Below are positions 1-6,729 of a stretch of 9,802 bases of DNA, in pieces (positions within the stretch are counted from its first letter, which is position 1; the number at the start of each line of letters is the position of its first letter). The position numbers and the translations under genes were made by a program. Source of the DNA: an uncultured Collinsella sp. (lineage in GTDB: Bacteria > Actinomycetota > Coriobacteriia > Coriobacteriales > Coriobacteriaceae). Location: NCBI GenBank assembly GCA_902493535.1, contig CABUQG010000037.1, forward strand, positions 1 through 9,802. Direction: 5' to 3'. The notes beneath the pieces are model-generated. The model was not told the origin of the DNA. It worked only from the letters and a program-made list of their open reading frames with translations, and made no database searches.

Positions 1-5
1 CTGAG

Positions 6-37
6 AAGGGGGAGGCCTCGCGGCCTCCCCCTTTTTT
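6..37 (+). terminator. Rho-independent terminator of an upstream gene
   Basis: A perfect 12-bp inverted repeat (6-17 with 22-33) closes on the 4-nt loop TCGC and runs straight into a six-T tract (32-37). This is a textbook intrinsic terminator on the plus strand. It should end the transcript of a gene lying left of the window and insulate coaE from it. The gene itself is not visible. Confidence 0.9.
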
Positions 38-104
38 GCGTTGTATACACGTTGTGCTTTGGGACCTAGCTCCCCCGTATGCGCTCTTACTCTTTGGCTG
101 TATT

Positions 105-135
105 TTGAGTCCTTCTAGTGTATTTGAGCGATAAT
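105..135 (+). promoter_or_regulatory. Possible promoter of the coaE operon
   Basis: The 123 nt between the left-hand terminator and coaE hold no gene. They contain TTGAGT (105-110, 4 of 6 matches to the -35 consensus) and GATAAT (130-135, 5 of 6 matches to the -10 consensus). The 19-bp spacer is longer than the ideal 17 bp. Transcription would start near 142, leaving a leader of about 20 nt. The position just after a terminator supports a promoter somewhere here, but the exact boxes are uncertain. Confidence 0.4.
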
Positions 136-163
136 TACTCGCATTGGCGTTAGGGAGGGCTTG

Positions 164-805
164 ATGTTTACCGTATTTGTCTTGGGCAATATTGCTTCGG
201 GTAAGTCGACAGCCTGCCGCTATTTCGAATCTCGTGGCGCTATGCTTATCGATCTGGATGAGCTTGCAAAATCTCTGTATGTGCCGGGCTCTGATATCGT
301 CAATACTCTCGCGGATGAATTCGGTTGGGACATTTTGGATGAGGAAGGCGGCATTCGCCGCAGCATCCTCGCTTCTCGAGCTTTCGCTTCTCCTGATTCG
401 GTCGCACGGCTCAATGGCATCGTGCATCCCGTTCTGATTGAACAGCTTTCGCTTAGGATTCTCGATCCGGTTTGTTGTACGGTTTCATCTCCCCGTTATC
501 CCTTTGCGGTGGTCGAGGTTTCTGCTCCGACTGGTTTTGAGGATGCATTTGGCTTGGCTGATGAAATTCTGGTCATCAGCGCCCCTTTGTCAGTTCGTCG
601 CGAGCGCGCTATTCAACGTGGCATGGAGCCATCTGATTTCGATGCCCGTTCTGCTTGTCAGCCCGATGAGTCTGCGCTGTGCAATCTCGCTACTACGGTG
701 ATTGATAATGCCGCAGGCGATAATTCGCTCTTTGAGCAGCTTGACTCATGGCTTGCATGCCACGGGTTTATAGATACTCCGGATAAGGAGGAGGCCGATG
801 CCTAA
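164..805 (+). CDS. coaE: Dephospho-CoA kinase (divergent)
   Basis: Predicted cytosolic enzyme that phosphorylates the 3'-hydroxyl of dephospho-CoA with ATP, the last step of coenzyme A synthesis. The 213-aa product is of normal family length. A P-loop, GNIASGKST, lies at residues 8-16. The substrate-side segment starts at LIDLDELA (D30, D32) and continues to the PGS at 41-43, and the conserved HP is at 88-89. The LID-like stretch RRERAIQRG (145-153) is followed by a CoaE-like ACQ and a VIDN motif near the C-terminus. The P-loop is unusual (normally GGIGSGKST), and the usual DVPLLFE is replaced by EVSAPTGFED. ATG 164 is preferred over TTG 161 because the ribosome site AGGGAGGG (152-159) leaves only 1 nt before TTG but 4 nt before ATG. 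Its end overlaps the next gene by 8 nt, so translation is probably coupled. Overall similarity makes another P-loop kinase less likely. Confidence 0.88.
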   Translation: MFTVFVLGNIASGKSTACRYFESRGAMLIDLDELAKSLYVPGSDIVNTLADEFGWDILDEEGGIRRSILASRAFASPDSVARLNGIVHPVLIEQLSLRILDPVCCTVSSPRYPFAVVEVSAPTGFEDAFGLADEILVISAPLSVRRERAIQRGMEPSDFDARSACQPDESALCNLATTVIDNAAGDNSLFEQLDSWLACHGFIDTPDKEEADA

Positions 806-1379
806 GGCACGTTTCTTTACGTGGTATCGCGTGGCGCCACTTGCCGTTGTGTTCGTCTTCGGCCTTATTTCGCTCGTCTACTCGTGTGCCCCTGCTGCTT
901 TCTTTAAGCCGCTGTATCCGATTGACTACGAGGCGTATGTAAAGCAATCCAGTATTTCGCATAATCTGGATCCGTATCTGGTGTGCGCTGTCATTAAGTC
1001 GGAATCGAATTGGGATCCCGAGGTCGAGTCGAATCAGGGTGCTCAGGGATTGATGCAGCTGATGCCCGAGACTGCCCAGGACATGATCGCCAAGGGCCTT
1101 GTCGACGGAGGGGAGTATTCGGTCGACAATCTTAACGATCCGGCTACGAATATCGAGTTTGGCTGCGCATACCTCTCGTATCTTCTCGCCTATTTCAACG
1201 GGTCGACGGATAGTGCCATCGCCGCCTATAACGCCGGTATGGGCAATGTCGACGGATGGGCGCAGCAGAACACGTCACTCCATAATGCGATTACCTTCCC
1301 TGAAACTCAGGCTTATCTGATTCGCGTCAATAATGCCTGGGTTCGATATAAGACTCTCTATCCCGATCGGTTCGTATAG
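798..1379 (+). CDS. Membrane-anchored lytic transglycosylase (SLT domain)
   Basis: Predicted to cleave the MurNAc-GlcNAc bond of peptidoglycan with formation of 1,6-anhydroMurNAc, acting outside the membrane. The 193-aa protein begins with basic residues and one hydrophobic segment (about 12-34), a signal anchor. A Cys at residue 30 (VYSC) resembles a lipobox only weakly. The SLT domain fills residues about 45-185. The catalytic Glu is E69 in IKSESNW, followed by the GAQGLMQLMPETA block (81-93) and AYNAG (143-147), both hallmarks of the Slt70/MltC-like goose-lysozyme fold. It lacks the long superhelical region of Slt70, so it is a minimal catalytic form. The start overlaps the coaE stop and has a strong AAGGAGG (785-791). 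Downstream, uvrB lies in the same direction after 51 nt. The exact role (growth, division or envelope assembly) cannot be read from sequence. Confidence 0.92.
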   Translation: MPKARFFTWYRVAPLAVVFVFGLISLVYSCAPAAFFKPLYPIDYEAYVKQSSISHNLDPYLVCAVIKSESNWDPEVESNQGAQGLMQLMPETAQDMIAKGLVDGGEYSVDNLNDPATNIEFGCAYLSYLLAYFNGSTDSAIAAYNAGMGNVDGWAQQNTSLHNAITFPETQAYLIRVNNAWVRYKTLYPDRFV

Positions 1380-1399
1380 GACTAAGCCCACCGCCTGCG

Positions 1400-1405
1400 T
1401 ATACT
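1400..1405 (+). promoter_or_regulatory. Possible -10 element before uvrB
   Basis: TATACT lies in the 51-nt gap between the transglycosylase and uvrB, but no good -35 sits 16-18 bp upstream (TAGGAC is the nearest). I see no recognisable LexA/SOS box here. A weak internal promoter is possible. Read-through from the coaE promoter is equally likely. Confidence 0.22.
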
Positions 1406-1420
1406 GCAGATGTACGAGTT

Positions 1421-1425
1421 AGGAG
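1421..1425 (+). promoter_or_regulatory. Ribosome binding site that fixes the uvrB start
   Basis: AGGAG lies 5 nt before ATG 1431. An earlier in-frame ATG at 1410 would add seven residues but has no purine-rich site ahead of it, so 1431 is taken as the start. Confidence 0.8.
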
Positions 1426-1430
1426 TATCC

Positions 1431-3671
1431 ATGGCGGAATTTGAAGTAGAACGCGTTGGTGGTGAACTTAAGCGCTTTGGCGTTGAGGGCGCTGATGTGC
1501 CGTTTAAGGTCGTGTCTCCATACGAGCCCGCTGGTTCCCAGCCTAAGGCCATTGAGTCACTTGTGCGGGGCGTGAGGGACGGAGACCGCTATCAGGTTTT
1601 GCTGGGCGTGACTGGTTCGGGCAAGACCTTCACGATGGCAAAGACTATTGAGGCCCTGGGAAAGCCGACGCTGGTCATGGCCCCCAATAAAACGCTCGCT
1701 GCTCAGCTTGCGAGCGAGCTCAAAGAGTTCTTTCCCAACAACGCTGTGGTCTACTTCGTCTCGTACTACGACTACTATCAGCCCGAGGCGTATGTGCCGC
1801 AAAGCGATACATATATCGAGAAAGACTCCTCGATTAACGAAGAGGTCGAGATGCTGCGACATCAGGCGACCGCGTCACTGCTCTCTCGACGCGATGTGAT
1901 CGTCGTCGCATCGGTCTCGTGTATCTATGGCATCGGCTCTCCAGAGGACTATGCGGGCCTAGCTCCAAACGTCGACAAGAAGGTTCCGCTCGAGCGCGAT
2001 GACTTTATCCATGCACTTATCGATATTCAATATGATCGCAATGACTATGACCTTGCACGCGGCACGTTTCGCGTGCGCGGCGATGTTGTCGACGTGTATC
2101 CGCCTTATGCCGAGCATCCGTTGCGGTTTGAGTTCTTTGGCGACGAGGTCGAGCTGATTGCCGAGATCGATGAGGTCACCGGTGAAATGCTGCGTGAGTA
2201 CGAGGCCATCCCCGTATGGCCGGCATCGCACTACGTGACCGAGAAGCCGAAGGTCAAGGCGGCTCTGAAATCGATCAGCGAAGAGTGCGAGAAGCGCGTC
2301 GCGGAGCTCAAGGCGACCGACAAGTTGCTCGAGGCGCAGCGTCTGCAGCAGCGCACCGATTATGATCTTGAGATGCTCGAGACGATGGGCTTTTGCAACG
2401 GCATCGAGAACTACTCGCGTCATCTGGACGGTCGCAAGCCGGGTGAGCCGCCGTTTACCCTGATTGATTACTTTCCCAAGGATATGCTCTGCATCATCGA
2501 TGAGAGCCATGTAACGGTGCCGCAGATCCGCGGCATGCACGAAGGCGACCGCTCGCGTAAGGTCACGCTGGTGGAGCATGGTTTTCGTCTGCCTTCGGCA
2601 CTCGATAACCGCCCGCTTCGTTTTGATGAGTTTGAGGCGAGGATTCCCCAGTTCATCTACGTCTCGGCTACGCCGGGCGACTATGAGTTGCGCGTGAGTC
2701 AAAACGACGTTGAGCAGATCATTCGTCCGACCGGCCTGCTTGATCCCAAGATCGACGTTCGTCCTGTCCGAGGCCAGATTGACGATCTTGAGGACGAGAT
2801 TCGCGAGCGCGTGGCCCGCAAGGAGCGCGTGCTGGTGACCACGCTCACCAAGCGCATGGCCGAGGACCTGACCGACCATCTGCTTGATGCCGGCATTAAG
2901 GTCAACTACATGCACTCCGATACAGCGACGATGGACCGTGTCGAGATCCTGCGAACGTTGCGCGAGGGAAAGATCGATGTTCTCGTTGGCATCAACCTGC
3001 TCCGCGAGGGTCTAGACCTTCCCGAGGTCTCGCTGGTGGCAATTCTCGACGCTGACAAGGAAGGCTTCTTGCGCAACCGTCGTTCGTTGATTCAGACGAT
3101 TGGCCGTGCGGCCCGTAATGCCGACGGCGAGGTCATCATGTATGCAGACGTTGTGACCGATTCGATGAAAGAAGCCATCGAGGAGACGCAGCGCCGTCGC
3201 GAGATTCAGATGGCATATAACGAAGAGCATGGCATTGTGCCCAAGACGGTCCGCAAGGCCATTAACGACATTTCGAGTTTTATTGCCGAGGCCGAAAAAA
3301 CCGTGGGTTCCAAGGGACGCTCGAAGGGCGACTCTCTTGGCCATGGTGCATTCTATACGCCCGATGAGTCGGGCGAGGGCGGCGTGCCGGAAACGGTGGC
3401 GCCCGAGCAGACACTTGCGGAGCAGTTGGAAGAACTGCCGCATGACGAGCTTGTGCGGATTGTCGAAACCATGGAAGAGGATATGCGTAACGCTTCTGCC
3501 GCCATGGACTTTGAGGAGGCGGCGCGCCTGCGCGATGCCGTCGTTCAGATTCGGGCGATGCTCGAGGGTGCGTCTGAGGACGAGACGATCGAGCGCTTAC
3601 GTTCGCAGGCCCGCAAGGGTTCCACGTTCGCATCGGGCAGAAAACGCCAGGGTACACGGTTTAAGAAATAG
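1431..3671 (+). CDS. uvrB: Excinuclease ABC subunit B
   Basis: UvrB is the damage-verifying helicase-like subunit of nucleotide excision repair. It is loaded on DNA by UvrA, probes the strand with its beta-hairpin, and recruits UvrC for incision. The 746-aa product is slightly longer than usual (about 660-680), mostly through its C-terminal linker. Visible features are Walker A GVTGSGKT (59-66), the Tyr-rich beta-hairpin region beginning SYYDYYQPEAYVP (111-123), the Walker B-like DESH (357-360), helicase motif VI QTIGRAARN (555-563), and a C-terminal UVR motif for UvrC contact (about 681-715, with DFEEAARLRD). The linker between the helicase core and UVR motif is rich in Gly, Ser, Glu and Pro. 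The start at 1431 is set by AGGAG at 1421-1425. It is the last gene of the plus-strand block and is followed by a hairpin terminator. No SOS box is evident upstream. Confidence 0.98.
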   Translation: MAEFEVERVGGELKRFGVEGADVPFKVVSPYEPAGSQPKAIESLVRGVRDGDRYQVLLGVTGSGKTFTMAKTIEALGKPTLVMAPNKTLAAQLASELKEFFPNNAVVYFVSYYDYYQPEAYVPQSDTYIEKDSSINEEVEMLRHQATASLLSRRDVIVVASVSCIYGIGSPEDYAGLAPNVDKKVPLERDDFIHALIDIQYDRNDYDLARGTFRVRGDVVDVYPPYAEHPLRFEFFGDEVELIAEIDEVTGEMLREYEAIPVWPASHYVTEKPKVKAALKSISEECEKRVAELKATDKLLEAQRLQQRTDYDLEMLETMGFCNGIENYSRHLDGRKPGEPPFTLIDYFPKDMLCIIDESHVTVPQIRGMHEGDRSRKVTLVEHGFRLPSALDNRPLRFDEFEARIPQFIYVSATPGDYELRVSQNDVEQIIRPTGLLDPKIDVRPVRGQIDDLEDEIRERVARKERVLVTTLTKRMAEDLTDHLLDAGIKVNYMHSDTATMDRVEILRTLREGKIDVLVGINLLREGLDLPEVSLVAILDADKEGFLRNRRSLIQTIGRAARNADGEVIMYADVVTDSMKEAIEETQRRREIQMAYNEEHGIVPKTVRKAINDISSFIAEAEKTVGSKGRSKGDSLGHGAFYTPDESGEGGVPETVAPEQTLAEQLEELPHDELVRIVETMEEDMRNASAAMDFEEAARLRDAVVQIRAMLEGASEDETIERLRSQARKGSTFASGRKRQGTRFKK

Positions 3672-3674
3672 CGA

Positions 3675-3717
3675 ACAGGCCCCGAGTTCCCTGTGGAGCT
3701 CGGGGCCTGTGTCTTTT
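3675..3717 (+). terminator. Hairpin terminator between convergent genes
   Basis: A 12-bp perfect inverted repeat (3675-3686 with 3699-3710) extends by a further four pairs, one of them G-U, to a CTGT loop at 3691-3694. It is followed by GTCTTTT. It ends the uvrB transcript 3 nt after the stop codon. Read on the minus strand, the same hairpin follows the FAD-dependent dehydrogenase gene but has only a broken U tract (TCGCTATTTCTT), so two-way function is plausible and weaker on that strand. Confidence 0.85.
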
Positions 3718-3736
3718 GCGCGCTGGAATTCGTGCG

Positions 3737-5377
3737 TTAGAGGTCCGCGATCAGGGCTTCGGCACAACGGATGCCGTCGGTGGCCGCGCTCATGATGCCG
3801 CCAGCATATCCAGCTCCCTCACCACAAGGGTAGAGGCCCGGGGTCGACACGGCATGGCACGTTCGGTCTCGGGTGACAGTGACAGGTGAGCTCGAACGAG
3901 TCTCCACGCCGGTAAGAACGGCATCGGGACGGTCGTAGCCTCGTAGCTTTTTTCCGAGTAGGGGAAGTCCCAGGCGGAGCGACTCGACGATATGCTGCGG
4001 CAGGGCTTCGTCAATTGCCGTCCAGGTCACACCGAGCGGATAGGTGGGCTTTACCTTTCCGGGCGCCTTGCTGGCGCGTCCTGCGAGGAAATCTCCGACG
4101 AGTTGTGCCGGTGCGTTCCAGTTGGAACCGCCCAGGCGATAGGCGGCCGCCTCGCAGGCACGCTGGAGCTCGATGCCGGCGAGCGGGTCATCGTTGGGAA
4201 GGTCCTCAGGCGTGACGTTAACGAGCAAGGCGGCATTTGCGTTGCGTCCGTCGCGGGCATTGAGGCTAGCGCCGTTGACGCACAGGTGGCCCTGCTCGGA
4301 AGAGGCGGCGACAACCTGTCCGCCGGGGCACATGCAAAACGAGAACACGCTGCGGCCGTTGGGAAGATGGGCGACGAGCTTGTAGGGGGCTGCTCCGAGG
4401 GCAGGATGTCCCGCCAAGGCTCCATATTGGGCTCGGTCGATGTCGCGCTGCGGATGCTCGATGCGAACGCCCATGGCAAAGGTCTTTTGTGCGAGGGCCA
4501 CGTTGTGGTCCTTAAGGAGCTCAAAAATATCGCGAGCAGAATGCCCGCAGGCGAGGATGAGGTGCTTTGTCTCAATTGGCTCGTAAGCGGCGTCTTGGGA
4601 CGATTGGACATCGATACCGGTGATGGCGCCAGACGCGTCGATGCGAATGTCGACGAGCTTTGTTCGATAACGGACGACACCTCCGAGCTGCTCGATGCGC
4701 TGGGATATAGCGGTGACAACCGTGGGAAGGATGTCAGAGCCAATGTGCGGCTTGGCATCCCACAGAATATCGCGGGGCGCGCCCGCCTCGACGAAAGTTT
4801 CGAGGATAAGGCGATGGGCGGGATTTTTGGTTCCCGTATTGAGCTTGCCGTCCGAGAAGGTCCCCGCGCCGCCCAGGCCAAACTGGATATTGCTCTCGGG
4901 GTCGAGGATGCGCTCCTTTAGAAAGAGATCGATCGCATGCGAGCGGCGAAATGCTGGGTCGCCGCGCTCGATGAGCAAGGGCTTAAGACCCGCTTCGGCA
5001 AGGGTGAGCGCAGCGAAAAGGCCAGCGCATCCGGCGCCGACAACGACAGGGCATTCTTGAGGTGCGTCGGAGACGGGGGAGGGGAATGAAGACCCATCGT
5101 CTTCTATCGCGCGTACGCGCGAGCGGTCACGTTCGGAAACGCTGTCGACCGCTTCTCGCTCGAGGTGGGGACTGGTCAGCTCAACACGAAAGCTCAGGAT
5201 AAAATGGACGTCTCGTTTTTTGCGAGCGTCGATTGACTTGCGGTGGAGCTCGATGGACTTGATCTCGGAGTCCTTGCAACGTAGGACGCGCTTGGCGACT
5301 CGCTTGCCAACAATGAGGCAGGCATTTTCATCGCCGACTTCATCGAGCGAAGCGTTGACTTGGGTGATTTCGATCAT
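3737..5377 (-). CDS. FAD-dependent dehydrogenase, COG2509 type
   Basis: Predicted cytosolic flavoprotein of the uncharacterised COG2509 FAD-dependent oxidoreductase family. Its substrate is unknown. The 546-aa product begins with the family's small N-terminal domain (about 1-95), which carries the characteristic KSIDARKK (47-54). The Rossmann FAD motif GAGCAG lies at 114-119 after a beta strand, with IERG (136-139) as the ribose-binding acidic end. GLGGAGTFSDGKLNTG lies at 167-182, and the C-terminal FAD-contacting segment CGEGAGYAGGIMSAA at 518-532. A CGGQ-like motif (CPGGQVVAAS) lies mid-protein. An earlier in-frame ATG (5500) lies inside the upstream gene. The start at 5377 is preferred because TAAGGAGA (5383-5390) sits 6 nt before it and the family N-terminus begins there. 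It is the last gene of the minus block, 80 nt after the YhiN-like flavoprotein. No membrane segment or signal is visible. Confidence 0.9.
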   Translation of the reverse strand: MIEITQVNASLDEVGDENACLIVGKRVAKRVLRCKDSEIKSIELHRKSIDARKKRDVHFILSFRVELTSPHLEREAVDSVSERDRSRVRAIEDDGSSFPSPVSDAPQECPVVVGAGCAGLFAALTLAEAGLKPLLIERGDPAFRRSHAIDLFLKERILDPESNIQFGLGGAGTFSDGKLNTGTKNPAHRLILETFVEAGAPRDILWDAKPHIGSDILPTVVTAISQRIEQLGGVVRYRTKLVDIRIDASGAITGIDVQSSQDAAYEPIETKHLILACGHSARDIFELLKDHNVALAQKTFAMGVRIEHPQRDIDRAQYGALAGHPALGAAPYKLVAHLPNGRSVFSFCMCPGGQVVAASSEQGHLCVNGASLNARDGRNANAALLVNVTPEDLPNDDPLAGIELQRACEAAAYRLGGSNWNAPAQLVGDFLAGRASKAPGKVKPTYPLGVTWTAIDEALPQHIVESLRLGLPLLGKKLRGYDRPDAVLTGVETRSSSPVTVTRDRTCHAVSTPGLYPCGEGAGYAGGIMSAATDGIRCAEALIADL

Positions 5378-5383
5378 CGAGGT

Positions 5384-5389
5384 CTCCTT
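5384..5389 (-). promoter_or_regulatory. Ribosome binding site fixing the COG2509 gene start
   Basis: AAGGAG on the minus strand lies 6 nt before ATG 5377. It decides against the upstream in-frame ATG at 5500. Confidence 0.8.
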
Positions 5390-5394
5390 AGAGG

Positions 5395-5427
5395 CAAGAA
5401 AGAGGCCGTCCGGTATCCCAGACGGCC
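5395..5427 (-). terminator. Hairpin with U-rich tail between the two flavoprotein genes
   Basis: On the minus strand GGCCGTCTGG (5427-5418) pairs with CCGGACGGCC (5413-5404) through ten pairs, one of them U-G, around the loop GATA. It is followed by UCUUUCUUG. This resembles an intrinsic terminator for the YhiN-like gene. It also sits only about 14 nt upstream of the ribosome site of the next gene, so it could act as a partial terminator, an mRNA processing or stability element, or an attenuator. The U tract is interrupted, so efficiency is uncertain. Confidence 0.6.
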
Positions 5428-5441
5428 CGAATGCGTTTTTG

Positions 5442-5447
5442 ATTATA
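5442..5447 (-). promoter_or_regulatory. Candidate -10 element for the COG2509 gene
   Basis: A perfect TATAAT on the minus strand lies 65 nt before the start codon, just after the YhiN-like stop codon. No good -35 is found at 16-19 bp (AAGCAG at 17 bp). Transcription from here would start near 5435 and place the 5404-5427 hairpin at the beginning of the leader. Confidence 0.4.
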
Positions 5448-5457
5448 GACTGCGCGG

Positions 5458-6729
5458 CTACAGGCTGCTTGCAGCGCGAATGCCCGAGAGCCATGCCCAC
5501 GCAAGGTTAAAGCCTCCGCAATCGGCGTCGATGTCGAGCGCTTCGCCGCAGACGTAAAGCGGGGCGTCGACAACGCTGCGCGCGCGTAGGCTGGGTGTTG
5601 AGATGCTCTCGACAGATATGCCACCACGCGTGACCTGCGCCGAGCGCTCCTCGGCTGTTCCCTCGACGAGCAACTTAAAGTGCTTGAGGATCGAGACCAG
5701 GTGGATGACATCGTTGGAGCCTGGATGGCACTGCTCGAACGCTGTGCAGACGACGCGGGAGAGTTGCGGGGCGAGCATGCCGTCGAGCCAACGGGGATCG
5801 CGGGGCGAAAAGCAGCCGAGCAGCTCAACGCGCCGGTTGAGCATATCGAGCAGCTCGTCTTTGGAGAGGTCGGGGAAAACGTCGAGCAAGATCGTATCGC
5901 CGTGCTGGATACGACGGGAGAGGTTGAAGACAGCGACGCCCGAGATACCGAAGGTTCGAAACAGGACTTCACCGTCTTCGTGCCAGAGCTCATTATGATT
6001 GCGGGCGAGCGTCAAGCGGGCGCGGACGCGCAGGCCATCCAACGTCTTGAGTGCCGCCCGATCGCCGACGACCGTTGCCGATACGGGGCAGAGGATGGGG
6101 CGCAGCGAAGTGAGGGGGAGGCGAAACGTATCGGCGATACCGGTGGGGTTGCCACCCGTGGCGATAATTACGGTATGTGCCTGCAGGGCCTCGTTCTTGC
6201 GAGGGACATCGGCGAGCGCTTTCCGAAGCGAGCGGAGCTCCGATTTTCGGTCGTCGTGCTTTTTTGCCTTGAGTGCCCGCGCTGGACGGTCTATTTGGAG
6301 TGTCCAGCCTTCGGAAGCTTTGTGCGCCGAGGCAACGTTGGCTCCGCAGATTAAGGTGATACCTAGGCGGTCGCAAACGTTGAGAAGCGCGTCGCGCACC
6401 GATTCGGCGCGAAGGGAGCGCGGGTACAGTCGGCCTTCCTCGGAGGTTGTCATGATGCCCAGCGAGGAGAAGAAACCCATAAGCTCTTGTTCGGGTTGGG
6501 GGCCCATGATGGATTCGACAAAGGCGGGGCGGTTATATCGCCGAATGTCGATGGATTCGTTTGAGAGGTTGCAGCGGCCGTTTCCGGTTGCGAGCAGCTT
6601 GAGACCGCAGGCGACGTCGCGCTCGACGACGCAGACCCTTTTGTCGACACGCGCCGCCGTAATGGCGGCGGCGAGGCCCGAGGCCCCGCCGCCGATCACC
6701 AAGACGTCATAGAAGGCGCTTGCGTTCAC
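5458..6729 (-). CDS. HI0933/YhiN/BaiN-family NAD(P)/FAD flavoprotein
   Basis: Predicted cytosolic flavoprotein of the HI0933-like family (COG2081), which includes YhiN and the BaiN protein linked to bile-acid dehydroxylation in clostridia. The substrate cannot be told from sequence. The 423-aa product shows the Rossmann motif GGGASG (13-18), an acidic strand end VVERD (34-38), the family signature LKLLATGNGRCNLSN (43-57), a second dinucleotide motif ATGG (190-193), and the C-terminal CGEALDID (394-401) plus CGGFNLAWAW (404-413). Two departures stand out. A Lys/Arg/Glu-rich segment at about 148-180 looks inserted, and the stretch usually following ATGG (tGStGdGy...lGH) is shortened by about ten residues. 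The start is GTG at 6729, immediately after the mrp TAA (TAAGTG), with GAGG 5 nt upstream inside mrp. Translational coupling is therefore likely. Confidence 0.9.
   Translation of the reverse strand: MNASAFYDVLVIGGGASGLAAAITAARVDKRVCVVERDVACGLKLLATGNGRCNLSNESIDIRRYNRPAFVESIMGPQPEQELMGFFSSLGIMTTSEEGRLYPRSLRAESVRDALLNVCDRLGITLICGANVASAHKASEGWTLQIDRPARALKAKKHDDRKSELRSLRKALADVPRKNEALQAHTVIIATGGNPTGIADTFRLPLTSLRPILCPVSATVVGDRAALKTLDGLRVRARLTLARNHNELWHEDGEVLFRTFGISGVAVFNLSRRIQHGDTILLDVFPDLSKDELLDMLNRRVELLGCFSPRDPRWLDGMLAPQLSRVVCTAFEQCHPGSNDVIHLVSILKHFKLLVEGTAEERSAQVTRGGISVESISTPSLRARSVVDAPLYVCGEALDIDADCGGFNLAWAWLSGIRAASSL

Noticed and set aside
42..49. Palindrome TGTATACA near the left edge
   Set aside because: Eight bases only, with no second copy or extension. 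This is expected by chance in AT-richer intergenic DNA.
1395..1425. Possible LexA/SOS box upstream of uvrB
   Set aside because: The partial symmetry around CTGCGTATACTGCAG matches neither the CTGT-N8-ACAG nor the GAAC-N4-GTTC consensus.
1959..2915. 318-residue open frame on the minus strand within uvrB
   Set aside because: It is fully antisense to a certain gene, has no ribosome site or family resemblance, and its composition follows the codon pattern of uvrB. Typical shadow frame in GC-rich coding DNA.
3992..4921. 309-residue open frame on the plus strand opposite the COG2509 gene
   Set aside because: Antisense to well-supported FAD-binding motifs. The long frame comes from the third-codon GC bias of the real gene.
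5680..6354. 224-residue open frame on the plus strand opposite the YhiN-like gene
   Set aside because: Antisense shadow without a plausible start signal or recognisable domain.
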